Notes: generated by a model not told the origin, from the letters alone. A DNA stretch of 64,000 bases from Streptomyces sp. RFCAC02 (GCF_004193175.1 NZ_SAUH01000001.1:3743001-3807000); one strand, 5' to 3'; shown: positions 17,407 to 27,047, counted from the first letter of the stretch. A program made the numbers and translations.

Positions 17407-17654
17407 CGTCGCGTTCCAGCGCCCGCCCGACGCCGGCGGGCACCCGCGTCACGGCCCGTCCCCGGCCGGACGCCCACCCGGGCCGCCCACCGCTCCGCGA
17501 CCGCGGCCCCGGCGCATCTCCTGAGCGGACCGGTTGCCCCCTGTGCCCGGTACCGCCCGTCGATTTCTCGGCCCGTTCCTGTGAATCCCCGCGCGGCACA
17601 TCGCGACCGGGACGCATTCCTCGGCACGTGCCGCACGGAGGAAGGTCCCCGTTC

Positions 17655-19133
17655 ATGCACCGCACCGCACACACCGATGACGGCACGAACCGCACCGGCG
17701 CCGACGCCGGCCGCGGCCGGCGCCGCCCGTCCCGGAGAGGGCGCGGAGCCACCCGTCCCGCCGGTGAGCAGCAGCGTCCCCCGGCCGTCCGCGAGCAGGC
17801 CGCGCCGCGCAGCGCCGCCGCCGCACCGCCGCCCGCCGAGACGTTCGACGGGCTCGGCCTCCCCGCGCCCCTCGCCGCGACGCTCCGCGCCGAGGGCCTG
17901 ACCGCGCCGTTCCCGATCCAGGCCGCGACCCTTCCGAGCGCGCTGGCAGGCCGCGACGTCCTCGGCCGCGGCCGTACGGGCTCCGGCAAGACGCTCGCGT
18001 TCGGCCTCCCCCTCCTCGCCCGGATCGAGGGCCGCCGGGCGGAACCGCGCCGGCCGCTCGCCCTCGTCCTGGTCCCCACCAGGGAACTGGCCCAGCAGGT
18101 CACCGACGCCCTCACCCCCTACGCACGCGCCCTGCGGCTGCGGCTCACCACCGTCGTCGGCGGCGTGGGGATCGGCCGCCAGGCGAACGCGCTGCGCGCC
18201 GGCGCCGAGGCCGTCATCGCGACCCCCGGCCGGCTCGCCGACCTCATCGACCGCGGTGACTGCCGGCTCGACGAGGTCGCCGTCACCGTCCTCGACGAGG
18301 CCGACCAGATGACCGACATGGGCTTCCTGCCCCAGGTGACGCGCCTCCTCGACCGGGTGCGGCCCGACGGCCAGCGCATGCTCTTCTCCGCCACCCTCGA
18401 CAAGAACGTCGACCGCCTCGTCCGCCGCTACCTGTCCGACCCGGTGGTCCACTCCGTCGATCCCCCCGCGGGCGCGGTCGTCACGATGGAGCACCACCTG
18501 CTGTACGTCCAGGACACCGACAAGCAGGCCACCGTCACGGAGATCGGCGCGCGCGACGGTCGCGTGATCATGTTCCTGGCCACCAAGCGCGCGGTGGACC
18601 GGCAGGTCAAGCGGCTGCTGGCGGTCGGCGTCCAGGCGTCAGCGCTGCACGGCGGCAAGTCCCAGTCGCAGCGCACCCGCACCCTCGACCAGTTCAGGAC
18701 CGGCCACACGACCGTCCTGGTCGCCACGAACGTCGCCGCCCGCGGCATCCACATCGACAACCTCGACCTCGTGGTCAACGTCGACCCGCCGGGCGACCCC
18801 AAGGACTACCTGCACCGCGGCGGCCGCACCGCCCGCGCCGGGGAATCCGGCACCGTCGTCACCCTCGTCCTGCCCGACCAGCGCCGCGAGACCAACCGCA
18901 TGCTGGCCGGCGCCGGGATCAGGGCGCAGGTGACGGAGGTCCGCCCCGGCGGGGCCGAGCTGAGCCGCATCACCGGTGCCCGGCAGCCGTCGGGCGTGCC
19001 CGTCGTCCCCGTCACCACCGCCGCGCCGGCCGCCGCGGCCCCGGCCCGCGCCACGGCCGCCGGCACCCCCGGGCGCGCCCGGCGGAACCGGCCGGGACGC
19101 GGCCGCCGCACCACCGCCCGCCGCGCCGCCTGA
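17655..19133 (+). CDS. DEAD-box ATP-dependent RNA helicase
   Basis: 492 residues. An Arg/Gly-rich disordered N-terminus (about 1-65) precedes the two RecA lobes: Q-motif region 'FPIQAATLPSALAGRDVL', Walker A GRTGSGKT, 'VPTRELAQQV', 'TPGRLADLI', DEAD, SAT, and C-lobe 'HRGGRTARAG'. A basic Ala/Arg/Pro-rich tail should hold it to RNA. It unwinds RNA duplexes during ribosome assembly and cold adaptation. ATG 17655 is preferred to an upstream GTG because GGAGGAAGG stands about 10 nt before it. The neighbouring Csp gene supports a cold-shock role. Confidence 0.92.
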   Translation: MHRTAHTDDGTNRTGADAGRGRRRPSRRGRGATRPAGEQQRPPAVREQAAPRSAAAAPPPAETFDGLGLPAPLAATLRAEGLTAPFPIQAATLPSALAGRDVLGRGRTGSGKTLAFGLPLLARIEGRRAEPRRPLALVLVPTRELAQQVTDALTPYARALRLRLTTVVGGVGIGRQANALRAGAEAVIATPGRLADLIDRGDCRLDEVAVTVLDEADQMTDMGFLPQVTRLLDRVRPDGQRMLFSATLDKNVDRLVRRYLSDPVVHSVDPPAGAVVTMEHHLLYVQDTDKQATVTEIGARDGRVIMFLATKRAVDRQVKRLLAVGVQASALHGGKSQSQRTRTLDQFRTGHTTVLVATNVAARGIHIDNLDLVVNVDPPGDPKDYLHRGGRTARAGESGTVVTLVLPDQRRETNRMLAGAGIRAQVTEVRPGGAELSRITGARQPSGVPVVPVTTAAPAAAAPARATAAGTPGRARRNRPGRGRRTTARRAA

Positions 19134-19140
19134 CAGACCA

Positions 19141-19186
19141 GAGGCCCCGCCCCCCGGTCGTTTCCACGACGGGGAGGCGGGGCCTC
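19141..19186. terminator. Long bidirectional hairpin terminator
   Basis: Outer arms GAGGCCCCGCC (19141-19151) / GGCGGGGCCTC (19176-19186) are perfect, and inner CCCCGGTCGT/ACGACGGGG pairs further. It separates the helicase gene from the convergent sdhB. Confidence 0.8.
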
Positions 19187-19206
19187 GGCGTACGGCGGCG
19201 TGAGCC

Positions 19207-19989
19207 TCAGAAGCGGCGCGTCACCAGCGCCCGCTTCACCTCCTGGATCGCCTTCGTGACCTCGATGCCGCGCGGGCAGGCGTCCGTGCAGTTGAACGTC
19301 GTACGGCAGCGCCACACGCCGTCCCGGTCGTTCAGGATCTCCAGGCGCTGCTCACCGCCCTCGTCGCGCGAGTCGAAGATGAAGCGGTGCGCGTTCACGA
19401 TCGCGGCGGGGCCGAAGTACTGCCCGTCGTTCCAGAAGATCGGGCAGGACGACGTGCACGCCGCGCACAGGATGCACTTGGTCGTGTCGTCGAACCGCGC
19501 CCGGTCCTCCGGGGACTGCCGCCGCTCGCGCGTGGGCTCGTTCCCCGTGGTGATGAGGAACGGCATCACGTCGCGGTACGCCTGGAAGAACGGGTCCATG
19601 TCCACGACGAGGTCCTTCAGGACCGTCAGACCCTTGATCGGCTCGACCGTGATCGGCTTGGTGGCACGCCCGTCCGCCAGCTCCACGATGTCCTTGATCA
19701 GCGTCTTGCACGCCAGGCGGTTCCGCCCGTTGATGCGCATCGCGTCCGAGCCGCAGATGCCGTGCGCGCAGGACCGGCGGAACGTCAGGGTGCCGTCGAG
19801 CTCCCACTTGATCTGGTGCAGCCCGTCGAGCACGCGCTCCTTCGGGTCGATGCGCATCTCGAAGTCCTGCCACGACGCCTCCGCCGAGACCTCCGGGTTG
19901 AACCGGCGGATGCGGAAGGTCACCGTGACCAGGTGTTCGTCCTCGGACGGCGGGGCCGTGTCCGTCTTCTCCAACGTCGGGGTGCTCAT
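19207..19989 (-). CDS. sdhB: Succinate dehydrogenase iron-sulfur subunit
   Basis: A 260-residue electron-transfer subunit of complex II. The N-terminal ferredoxin domain has the [2Fe-2S] cysteines in 'RRSCAHGICGSDAM' and 'RLAC'. The C-terminal domain has 'CILCAACTSSCP' and 'CTDACPRG' for the [4Fe-4S] and [3Fe-4S] clusters. It is the last gene of sdhCDAB and overlaps the sdhA stop by one base (TGATG), so translation is coupled. Confidence 0.97.
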   Translation of the reverse strand: MSTPTLEKTDTAPPSEDEHLVTVTFRIRRFNPEVSAEASWQDFEMRIDPKERVLDGLHQIKWELDGTLTFRRSCAHGICGSDAMRINGRNRLACKTLIKDIVELADGRATKPITVEPIKGLTVLKDLVVDMDPFFQAYRDVMPFLITTGNEPTRERRQSPEDRARFDDTTKCILCAACTSSCPIFWNDGQYFGPAAIVNAHRFIFDSRDEGGEQRLEILNDRDGVWRCRTTFNCTDACPRGIEVTKAIQEVKRALVTRRF

Positions 19990-21743
19990 CAGTACTTACG
20001 CTCCATCGGCTGGTAGCGGGTCTGGACGACGGGCTTGTAGTCCAGCCGGATCGTCTGGTTGCCGTCGGCGTCCACCTCGCGGTAGGCCATGGTGTGGCGC
20101 ATGAAGTTGACGTCGTCGCGGTTCGGGTAGTCCTCGCGGTAGTGACCGCCGCGGGACTCCTTGCGGGCGAGCGCGGAGGTGACGAGGACCTCGGCGAGCT
20201 CCAGCAGGTTGCCCAGCTCCAGGGCCTCCAGCAGGTCGGTGTTGAACCGCTTGCCCTTGTCCTGGACCGACACGTTCCGGTAGCGGCGCCTGAGTTCGGT
20301 GATCTCCTCCAGCGCCTCCTTCAGTGTCTGCTCGGTGCGGAACACCATGGCGTTCTTGTCCATGGTGTCCTGCAGCTCCCTGCGGATCACCGGGACCCGC
20401 TCGCTGCCCTCCGAGTCGCGCATCCGCTCGACCTCGTCGGCGACGAACTTCTCCGGGGCCTCCGGCAGCGGCACGAAGTCGGCGGTCGCCGCGTACTCGG
20501 CGGCGGCGATGCCGGCCCGGCGGCCGAACACGTTGATGTCGAGGAGGGAGTTGGTGCCCAGACGGTTCGCGCCGTGCACGGACACGCAGGCGACCTCGCC
20601 CGCCGCGTACAGGCCGGGGACGACGTCCGTGTTGTTCGCGAGGACCTCGCCCTTGACGTTCGTCGGGATGCCGCCCATCGCGTAGTGCGCGGTCGGCTGG
20701 ATCGGGATCGGGTCCGTGTACGGCTCGATGCCGAGGTACGTCCGCGCGAACTCGGTGATGTCCGGCAGCTTCGCGTCGAGCTGCTCCGGCGGCAGGTGCG
20801 TCAGGTCCAGGTACACGTGGTCGCCCTCGGGGCCGCAGCCGCGGCCCTCGCGGATCTCCGTGTAGATGGAGCGGGACACCACGTCGCGGGAGGCGAGGTC
20901 CTTCATGACCGGCGCGTACTTCTCCATGAAGCGCTCGCCGTCCTTGTTGCGGAGGATGCCGCCCTCGCCGCGCGCGCCCTCGGTGAGGAGGATGCCCATG
21001 CGCCAGATGCCGGTCGGGTGGAACTGGAAGAACTCCATGTCCTCCAGCGGCAGCCCGCGCCGCCACGCCGCCGCCTGCCCGTCACCGGTCAGGGTGTGGG
21101 CGTTGGAGGTGACGCGGTAGAACTTGCCGTTGCCGCCGGACGCGAACACGACGGCCTTCGCCTGGAAGACGTGCAGCTCGCCGGTGGCCAGCTCAAGGGC
21201 CACCACGCCCGCGGTCCTCCGGACGCCGTCCACCTCGGTGAGGAGGAGGTCGAGGACGTAGAACTCGTTGTAGAACTCGACGCCCTCCTTCACGCAGTTC
21301 TGGTACAGCGTCTGGAGGATCATGTGGCCGGTGCGGTCGGCCGCGTAGCAGGACCGGCGGACCGGGGCCTCGCCGTGGTTGCGGCTGTGGCCGCCGAAGC
21401 GCCGCTGGTCGATCCGGCCCTCGGGGGTCCGGTTGAAGGGCAGGCCCATCTTCTCCAGGTCGAGGACCGAGTCGATGGCCTCCTTCGCCAGGATCTCGGC
21501 GGCGTCCTGGTCGACCAGGTAGTCACCGCCCTTGATCGTGTCGAAGGTGTGCCACTCCCAGTTGTCCTCCTCGACGTTGGCGAGGGCGGCGGCCATGCCG
21601 CCCTGGGCCGCGCCGGTGTGGGACCGCGTGGGGTACAGCTTGGTCAGCACGGCGGTGCGGCTGCGCTTGGTGGCCTCGATGGCCGCGCGCATGCCGGCGC
21701 CGCCGGCGCCGACGATGACGGTGTCGTACTTGTGGATCTGCAT
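19989..21743 (-). CDS. sdhA: Succinate dehydrogenase flavoprotein subunit
   Basis: The 584-residue catalytic subunit oxidises succinate to fumarate. It has the FAD-binding [10 protein letters not shown] motif near residue 12, the covalent flavin-linkage His in '[10 protein letters not shown]', the substrate-site 'HPTGI' and 'RGEGG', and '[19 protein letters not shown]'. The C-terminal domain carries '[20 protein letters not shown]'. It lies 41 bp after sdhD and feeds electrons to SdhB. Confidence 0.97.
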   Translation of the reverse strand: MQIHKYDTVIVGAGGAGMRAAIEATKRSRTAVLTKLYPTRSHTGAAQGGMAAALANVEEDNWEWHTFDTIKGGDYLVDQDAAEILAKEAIDSVLDLEKMGLPFNRTPEGRIDQRRFGGHSRNHGEAPVRRSCYAADRTGHMILQTLYQNCVKEGVEFYNEFYVLDLLLTEVDGVRRTAGVVALELATGELHVFQAKAVVFASGGNGKFYRVTSNAHTLTGDGQAAAWRRGLPLEDMEFFQFHPTGIWRMGILLTEGARGEGGILRNKDGERFMEKYAPVMKDLASRDVVSRSIYTEIREGRGCGPEGDHVYLDLTHLPPEQLDAKLPDITEFARTYLGIEPYTDPIPIQPTAHYAMGGIPTNVKGEVLANNTDVVPGLYAAGEVACVSVHGANRLGTNSLLDINVFGRRAGIAAAEYAATADFVPLPEAPEKFVADEVERMRDSEGSERVPVIRRELQDTMDKNAMVFRTEQTLKEALEEITELRRRYRNVSVQDKGKRFNTDLLEALELGNLLELAEVLVTSALARKESRGGHYREDYPNRDDVNFMRHTMAYREVDADGNQTIRLDYKPVVQTRYQPMERKY

Positions 21744-21784
21744 GCTCGCTCTGCCTGCCTCGTACCTGGTCGCGGCGCCGTGCG

Positions 21785-22252
21785 TCAGCGGATGTTCGGG
21801 TCGAAGGTGAAGATCACCAGCGTGCCCAGCAGCACGGTGAACACCGTGGCCGTGTACAGCAGCATCTTCAGCCAGAAGCGCGTGGCGTCACGCTCGGCGT
21901 AGTCGTTGATGATCGTGCGGAGGCCGTTGGCGCCGTGCAGCATGGCCAGCCACAGCATGATCAGGTCCCACGCCTGCCAGAACGGCGACGCCCAGCGGCC
22001 CGCGACGAACGCGAAGCTGACCTTGGTCACACCGCCCTCCAGCACGAGCTGGATGATCAGGTGTGTCAGGACGAGGATGACCAGCAGCACGCCGGACACC
22101 CGCATGAACAGCCAGCCGTACAGCTCGAAGTTGGTGCGGGTGGTGCGGGGTGTGCGGGCGGTACGGGCGCGCGGCGGCTCGATGACCATGGCCGGGGTCT
22201 CGGCGGACGGCGGCTGCGCGGGCTGGGCGGTGATTTCGGTCGACATGATCAT
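21785..22252 (-). CDS. sdhD: Succinate dehydrogenase hydrophobic membrane anchor
   Basis: 155 residues (or 153 from the internal ATG). A Pro/Thr-rich N-terminal tail precedes three transmembrane helices (about 50-70, 92-112, 128-148) with the conserved quinone/haem-region '[20 protein letters not shown]'. It overlaps sdhC by one base. Together with SdhC it anchors complex II and binds menaquinone. Confidence 0.93.
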   Translation of the reverse strand: MIMSTEITAQPAQPPSAETPAMVIEPPRARTARTPRTTRTNFELYGWLFMRVSGVLLVILVLTHLIIQLVLEGGVTKVSFAFVAGRWASPFWQAWDLIMLWLAMLHGANGLRTIINDYAERDATRFWLKMLLYTATVFTVLLGTLVIFTFDPNIR

Positions 22253-22632
22253 CAGCTCCCGAACAGCTCACTGAAGGCGTGCGAGAGGACCGGGTAAGCA
22301 GCCCCGGCCATCAGGACGACCCAGATGCCGACGACGGTCCACAGCAGCTGGCGCTGGTACTGCGCGCCCTTGTTCCAGAAGTCCACGGCGATGACCCGCA
22401 GGCCGTTCAGCGCGTGGAAGAGCACGGCGGCCACGAGGCCGTACTCCATGAAGCCCACGAGGGGCGTCTTGTAGACCTCGATCGTCTCGTCGTACGCCTC
22501 GGGCGAGACGCGGACGAGAGCGGTGTCCAGCACGTGGACGAACAGGAAGAAGAAGATGAGGACACCGGTGACACGATGCGCCACCCATGACCACATGCCT
22601 TCCCGGCCGCGGTACAACGTTCCTGCCGGCAC
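22252..22632 (-). CDS. sdhC: Succinate dehydrogenase cytochrome b556 subunit
   Basis: 126 residues and three helices. It opens with 'PAGTLYRGREGMWSWVAHR', the standard Streptomyces SdhC beginning, which together with GGAGGG 8 nt upstream fixes the GTG start at 22632. Haem-binding histidine candidates are in 'FLFVHVLDTAL' and 'VLFHALNGLRVIAVDFW'. It is the first gene of the operon. The 235-bp gap to the divergent hexosaminidase gene holds the operon promoter, which I could not place with confidence. Confidence 0.94.
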   Translation of the reverse strand: MPAGTLYRGREGMWSWVAHRVTGVLIFFFLFVHVLDTALVRVSPEAYDETIEVYKTPLVGFMEYGLVAAVLFHALNGLRVIAVDFWNKGAQYQRQLLWTVVGIWVVLMAGAAYPVLSHAFSELFGS

Positions 22633-22867
22633 GGAAAAACCCTCCGGTAGCGTGTGCAGAGAGCCCCGCCGGCAGTACTGGGGACGTCGGTCGGGCCCGG
22701 CCGGATACGGTCCACCGGCCGCCGCCATGGTACTGGCGGCCGCGGGGTCCCACGGAGCCGGGGTCGTTCCGGTGTCGGTACGGGGGCGCGCGGCACCCGC
22801 GCGGGCGCCCGGACGGCCACCGGCTTGATCCGTTTGCCGACGCGACGGTTATGCATACGGTCGGAGT

Positions 22868-24487
22868 ATGCGACAAGCGCCCTGGCGTCTCTGCGCCCTG
22901 GCCGTGGCGGCCCTGACGATCGTCGTCGCCGCGTCCCTGGTGATCGCCGAACAGGGCGGTGACGGGACGGGTACCGAACGTTCCGGTCCGGCCGCCGCCA
23001 CGCCCCCCGAGGCTTCCCAGTCCCCCGACCCCGACGACCTCCCGGACGGTCCGCGCGGCGAGCCGCGCGTCATCCCCGCCGTCCGTTCGTTCGACGCCGC
23101 GGACGGCGACGGATGGGCGCCCGCCGAGGGCGTCACCCGTGTCGTCGCCGACGGCGATGGCCCGCTGGACGACGAGGCCGACCGCCTCGCCGACGAGATC
23201 GGCGCCGAGCGCGCCGACGACGGCGCCCGCGCCGGCGACGTCGTGCTGAAGCTCGACGACGACGCCGACACCGGCGGCGAGGGCTACCGGCTCGTCACCG
23301 AGGACCACCGCGTCACCATCACCGGCCGCGCGCAGGCCGGCGTCTTCTACGGCACCCGCACCGTCGCCCAGGCCGTGCGCGGGGCCGGCGGCCTGCCCGA
23401 GGGCACGGCCTGGGACCGGCCCGACCGGCCGCAGCGCGGGCTGCTGCTCGACACCGCGCGGAAACCTTTCTCCGCCGACTGGATCAAGGCCAGGCTCACC
23501 GAAATGGCCGATCTCAAGCTGAACCAGCTCCAGCTCCACTTCAGCGACGACCAGGGCTTCCGCGTGGCCAGCGAGAGCCACCCCGAGGTCGCCTCGGACG
23601 ACGCCCTCACGAAGGACGAGGTCGAGGACATCCTGCGGCTCGCGCGCGACCTGCACATCACGGTGATCCCCGAGATCGACTCGCCCGGGCACCTCGGGGC
23701 CGTGCTGGCGGCGCACCCCGAGTTCGCGCTGAAGCGGGCGGACGGCACGGTCACCGAGGGGGCCGTCGACATAGCGAACCCGGAGGCGGGCGAGCTGATC
23801 GACGACCTGCTGCGCGAGTACGCCGAACTGTTCCCCGGCGACTGGGTGCACGTGGGCGGTGACGAGTACGTCGCCTCCACGGTCAGCGACCCCGAGGGCA
23901 CCTACCCGGACCTGGCCAGGGAGGCGCGCGACCGGTTCGGCGACGACGCGGGCGTCCGCGACCTGGCGACGGCCTGGATCAACGACCGCGCCGACGCCGT
24001 GCGCGACGCCGGGAAGACCCCGCAGGTGTGGAACGACGGCATGCACGCCGGCGGCACCGTGAAGCCCGACGAGGACCGGCAGGTCACCTACTGGACCGGC
24101 CGCGAGTACGGCGCGCGCGAGCCCGTGGAGTACCTGGAGGGCGGCTGGCCCGTGCTGAACCACAGCTCCGAGTACCTCTACTACGTGCTCGGCGAGCCGA
24201 ACGACTTCACCTACCCGACCGGCGAGCGGATCTACGAGGAGTGGACACCGGCCGTCCTGCGCGGCACCGAACCGGTGCCGGAACGTTTCCGCGACGCGGA
24301 ACACATACCCGGCGCGCGGTTCGGCGTCTGGTGCGACCTGTCGGACGCGCAGACCCCCGAGCAGGTGGCCGACGGCATCCGGATGCCGCTCGCAGCGCTC
24401 TCCCAGAAGGTCTGGGACCCGGGCGAGCCGAAGCTGTCGTGGGACGAGTTCAGCGCCCTGGCGGGGGAGGTCGTCCCGGCACGGTGA
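22868..24487 (+). CDS. Beta-N-acetylhexosaminidase (GH20)
   Basis: A 539-residue exported enzyme that removes terminal GlcNAc from chitobiose, other chitooligosaccharides or wall glycans. The N-terminus is a signal peptide or anchor (about 8-28) followed by an Asp/Pro-rich linker. The GH20b-like domain (about 65-185) leads into the catalytic barrel with 'RGLLLDTARKPFSADWIK', 'HFSDDQGFR', 'IPEIDSPGHLG' and the catalytic Asp-Glu pair in 'WVHVGGDEY'. The gene's last 24 bp and its 3' flank are duplicated about 4.7 kb downstream, marking the edge of the variable locus. Confidence 0.93.
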   Translation: MRQAPWRLCALAVAALTIVVAASLVIAEQGGDGTGTERSGPAAATPPEASQSPDPDDLPDGPRGEPRVIPAVRSFDAADGDGWAPAEGVTRVVADGDGPLDDEADRLADEIGAERADDGARAGDVVLKLDDDADTGGEGYRLVTEDHRVTITGRAQAGVFYGTRTVAQAVRGAGGLPEGTAWDRPDRPQRGLLLDTARKPFSADWIKARLTEMADLKLNQLQLHFSDDQGFRVASESHPEVASDDALTKDEVEDILRLARDLHITVIPEIDSPGHLGAVLAAHPEFALKRADGTVTEGAVDIANPEAGELIDDLLREYAELFPGDWVHVGGDEYVASTVSDPEGTYPDLAREARDRFGDDAGVRDLATAWINDRADAVRDAGKTPQVWNDGMHAGGTVKPDEDRQVTYWTGREYGAREPVEYLEGGWPVLNHSSEYLYYVLGEPNDFTYPTGERIYEEWTPAVLRGTEPVPERFRDAEHIPGARFGVWCDLSDAQTPEQVADGIRMPLAALSQKVWDPGEPKLSWDEFSALAGEVVPAR

Positions 24488-24601
24488 CGGCCCTGCCCCC
24501 CAGCACGGAACGGTCCCGGCGGCACCAGCCACCGGGACCGTTCCCTTCGTAGCGGCACCCCCCCCGGATTCACCCGCACGGGGGAACGCCCCCAGAAGCG
24601 G
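24464..24601 (+). repeat. Direct repeat A, copy 1 (hexosaminidase 3' end plus flank)
   Basis: The last eight codons of the hexosaminidase gene and about 110 bp of flank recur at 29144-29237. The copies differ by a few bases, and copy 2 lacks the ~41-bp terminator-hairpin segment. This is the left border of the duplicated hexosaminidase-cargo-sigma arrangement. Confidence 0.85.
24507..24544 (+). terminator. Hairpin terminator of the hexosaminidase gene
   Basis: Perfect 13-bp arms GGAACGGTCCCGG / CCGGGACCGTTCC with a 12-nt loop, 19 nt after the stop codon. Its bases are precisely what is missing from the second copy of this flank at 29144-29237. Confidence 0.85.
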
Positions 24602-24664
24602 CGGGGACCCCGGTCCGAGCCGTACGTCACGGCCTTCCGGGTACCCGAATGATCCCGTTCGCCG

Positions 24665-25828
24665 TCAGTCGAGGCGGTGCTCCCAGTTCAGCTTCTGAGC
24701 GCCCTCGATCCAGTAGCGGTGCGACGCCTGGGTGACGCGGAGACGTACAGCGTCGATCTCAGGGCTCCCCGCCGCCCGCCACGCGACGAGTGCGTCCTCG
24801 ATCCTGTCCCAGAGCGCCGCGGGGCCGCCCTGGCGGACCGTCCATCCGGCGCCGTCGGCGATGAACTCCGCGAAGGACTCCCGATCGGGATCGAAGACAT
24901 ACAGCAGCCGCGTCCCATCGCTCCGAGCGGCACGGACGAGTTGCGCGCCGGGCGCGGCGAGCTGGGTGAGGAAGGCCGGCATCCAGTCGTCCAGCACGGT
25001 GGGCGGCACCTTCGTCCCCCTCTCACTGTCCGGATAGGCCGTCCGGGCGGACAGGTCACCGGAGACCGGCACCACGGCCTGTGCCCGAGCGTGCATGAAC
25101 GCGGACCTGCCGACGATCCGCCCTTCGGCGTTGCCGTCGCCGTCCACGGTGAGCCTGGCCAGGCCTGTTCCGTAGGGCCAGGAACCCACGGTGCTCAGAA
25201 TGACGCCGCCGGGCTTGGTCTGCCGAACCCAGGAGTGCGGAACGCGACGCACGGCGCAGGTGGCGATCACACGATCGTACGGCGCGTTCCGCGGGTGACC
25301 GAGGAGACCGTCCCCGGTGACGGTCCACGTCGAGAAGCCGGCCGTCTCGAGAGCGGCGTCCGCCCGCTCTGCCACCGCGGGGTCCACCTCGATCGTGGTC
25401 ACGTCGTCCTCACCGAGGAAGTGGCACATAAGGGCGGTGGAATAGCCGGTGCCGGTGCCGACCTCCATGACGTGGTGGCCGGCTTTCAACCCCAGGCTTT
25501 CGATCATGCGGACAACGGTGGTCGGTGTGGTGGATGAGGATGTGGGTACGCCTCGGATGGGGCCATCGGCCTGGTCGGCGGTCAGGTGGCCGTCGAGCTG
25601 GGTCGTGAGCGTGTCGCCGGTGTACACGATCCCGAGCCACTCGGCCGGGTCGGTACCGACCGCGGTGACGGGGCGCCATGCACCGCCCTCGTCGATGAAG
25701 ACGCCGGGGTGGAGGAACAGTTCCCGGGGCACGGCTTCGACGGCGGCGCGCAGCCACGGGGACGTGAGGGCTCCCTCGTCCGCCAGCGCGGCGGCCAGAC
25801 GGCGCCGCTGGGATGCCGAGTCGTTCAT
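24665..25828 (-). CDS. tgmC: PIMT-like methyltransferase of an ATP-grasp RiPP (graspetide) system
   Basis: 387 residues. The PCMT-like core (about 1-240) has the acceptor-loop motif PTSSSTTPTT (95-104) and SAM-binding HVMEVGTGTGYS (119-130). A ~150-residue C-terminal extension is typical of RiPP-associated members. In the fuscimiditide pathway the homologous enzyme methylates an Asp of the cross-linked peptide, which then closes to an aspartimide; the same role is inferred here. It overlaps the ATP-grasp gene by ATGA, forming a tight precursor-ligase-methyltransferase operon. Codon bias is less extreme than in flanking core genes. Confidence 0.85.
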   Translation of the reverse strand: MNDSASQRRRLAAALADEGALTSPWLRAAVEAVPRELFLHPGVFIDEGGAWRPVTAVGTDPAEWLGIVYTGDTLTTQLDGHLTADQADGPIRGVPTSSSTTPTTVVRMIESLGLKAGHHVMEVGTGTGYSTALMCHFLGEDDVTTIEVDPAVAERADAALETAGFSTWTVTGDGLLGHPRNAPYDRVIATCAVRRVPHSWVRQTKPGGVILSTVGSWPYGTGLARLTVDGDGNAEGRIVGRSAFMHARAQAVVPVSGDLSARTAYPDSERGTKVPPTVLDDWMPAFLTQLAAPGAQLVRAARSDGTRLLYVFDPDRESFAEFIADGAGWTVRQGGPAALWDRIEDALVAWRAAGSPEIDAVRLRVTQASHRYWIEGAQKLNWEHRLD

Positions 25829-26784
25829 GCGCCATCTCCTTGGGTGAGCAGGTCAGCGAAGGCGGCGGACATCGGGAGGCCCGTCTCCGTCTCCAGCCAC
25901 CCCCACTGGCCGTTCGGGTTCAGTTCCAGCCACCAGTGCTCGCCTTGCCGATCCACGGCGAGGTCGAAGCTGCCCGACACCAGGCCGAGGGACTCCAGGT
26001 AGTGGTGCAGAGCCTTGTCCACCCGGTGGGGGAGCCGTTCGACGGTGTAGGTGAGGGCGCTGTAGTCCTTGCGCCAGTCCAGCAACTCGGAGTCGATCCG
26101 TACGGCGAACGTCCGGTGACCGACGATCAGAACCCGAAGGTCGGCGGCCTTGTCGACGCGTGCCTGGAACAGGTGCGGAGCGACGCGCACGCTGTCGTCG
26201 ATCTCGTCGGCGGTCACGGGGTCGGCCCAGCCGGTGACCGGTACGCCGTTGCGTGTGTACGGGGTCCAGCGCAGGGTTTTGGAGATCACATCTCCCTGCG
26301 CCGTGATGAATTCACGGGCCTCGTGAGGACAGTTGGTGACCAGGGTGGGTGGGACGGCGAGGCCGAGCCGCTGAGCGAGGGCGAGCTGAGCCGGTTTGTA
26401 GTCGGCCGCGGCGTTGCGGAGGGGGTGGTTGACCCAGAGGGGAGAGTCCGAGGCGAAAAGACTCCCCCCGAGCCCGTAGCGGACGTGCGCGGCCGCGAAC
26501 CGGGCGTCGTCCGGCTCCAGGTCCGGGAACGCGGGCCATTGGGGACGGCGCCAGTACACCGCTCTGACGCGAGACAGGTCGGCAGTCCTCGACGGAGTGC
26601 GTACCTGCCGAGCCGCGGGCGCCGAGCAGATGCCGAACCTGGCCGAGATCGTCAGGGTGGTGCCGATGTCGCGGGGGTCGAACCTCATCACCGGCACGTC
26701 CCGCCGGTTCAGCTCCATGAGCACCATGTCGGCGGTGAGGTCGTCCGCCGCGGTGACCACCAGTACTGGTCGCTCATCGGCCAT
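25825..26784 (-). CDS. tgmB: ATP-grasp peptide ligase (graspetide maturase)
   Basis: 319 residues of the ATP-grasp RiPP-maturase type. It has an N-terminal pre-ATP-grasp fold (PVLVVTAADDLTADMVLMEL), a central nucleotide-binding domain (ISKTLRWTPYTRNG; LFQARVDKAADLRVLIVG) and the C-terminal metal/ATP site 'GSFDLAVDRQGEHWWLELNPNGQWGW'. The enzyme activates Asp/Glu side chains of the precursor and joins them to Ser/Thr or Lys, giving macrolactone or macrolactam rings. The start lies 2 bp after the precursor stop; the 3' end overlaps the methyltransferase. The cytoplasmic substrate is the 26787-27047 product. Confidence 0.9.
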   Translation of the reverse strand: MADERPVLVVTAADDLTADMVLMELNRRDVPVMRFDPRDIGTTLTISARFGICSAPAARQVRTPSRTADLSRVRAVYWRRPQWPAFPDLEPDDARFAAAHVRYGLGGSLFASDSPLWVNHPLRNAAADYKPAQLALAQRLGLAVPPTLVTNCPHEAREFITAQGDVISKTLRWTPYTRNGVPVTGWADPVTADEIDDSVRVAPHLFQARVDKAADLRVLIVGHRTFAVRIDSELLDWRKDYSALTYTVERLPHRVDKALHHYLESLGLVSGSFDLAVDRQGEHWWLELNPNGQWGWLETETGLPMSAAFADLLTQGDGA

Positions 26785-26786
26785 CG

Positions 26787-27047
26787 TCAGTCCTGCTGGG
26801 AGTCCTGGTCGTGACCCTGATCGTTCGCGGAGTCGGAGTTCGTGGTGGTCGAGGTCTCCGTGCCCTTGCTGGTTCCGTGCTTCCCCATCTCGACCACGTG
26901 GCCGGTGCGGTCGCGGAAGACACCGAGCTGCGTGTCGGGGTCGATGGTGACCGAGACGTGCGGAAGGCGGACGGTGGTCGGATAGGGCGCGAGACGGTCG
27001 GCGCCCCAGGGGCGGATGGCGGTGAACCGTTCGGTCGTGGTCGTCAC
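26787..27047 (-). CDS. tgmA: Graspetide precursor peptide (ATP-grasp-modified RiPP)
   Basis: 86 residues. The leader carries the family's RPWG (12-15), 'VTIDPDTQLGVFRDRTG' and EMGKHG (53-58) signature of ATP-grasp targets. The C-terminal core (about 59-86) alternates hydroxyl donors (T59, S60, T63, T65, S66, T67-T69, S71, S73) with carboxyl acceptors (E64, D72, D76, D80, D82, D86). That is the composition expected for several omega-ester rings in a stem-loop. Ring topology cannot be read from sequence. The upstream gap contains palindromes that may bind the neighbouring XRE regulator. Confidence 0.85.
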   Translation of the reverse strand: MTTTTERFTAIRPWGADRLAPYPTTVRLPHVSVTIDPDTQLGVFRDRTGHVVEMGKHGTSKGTETSTTTNSDSANDQGHDQDSQQD

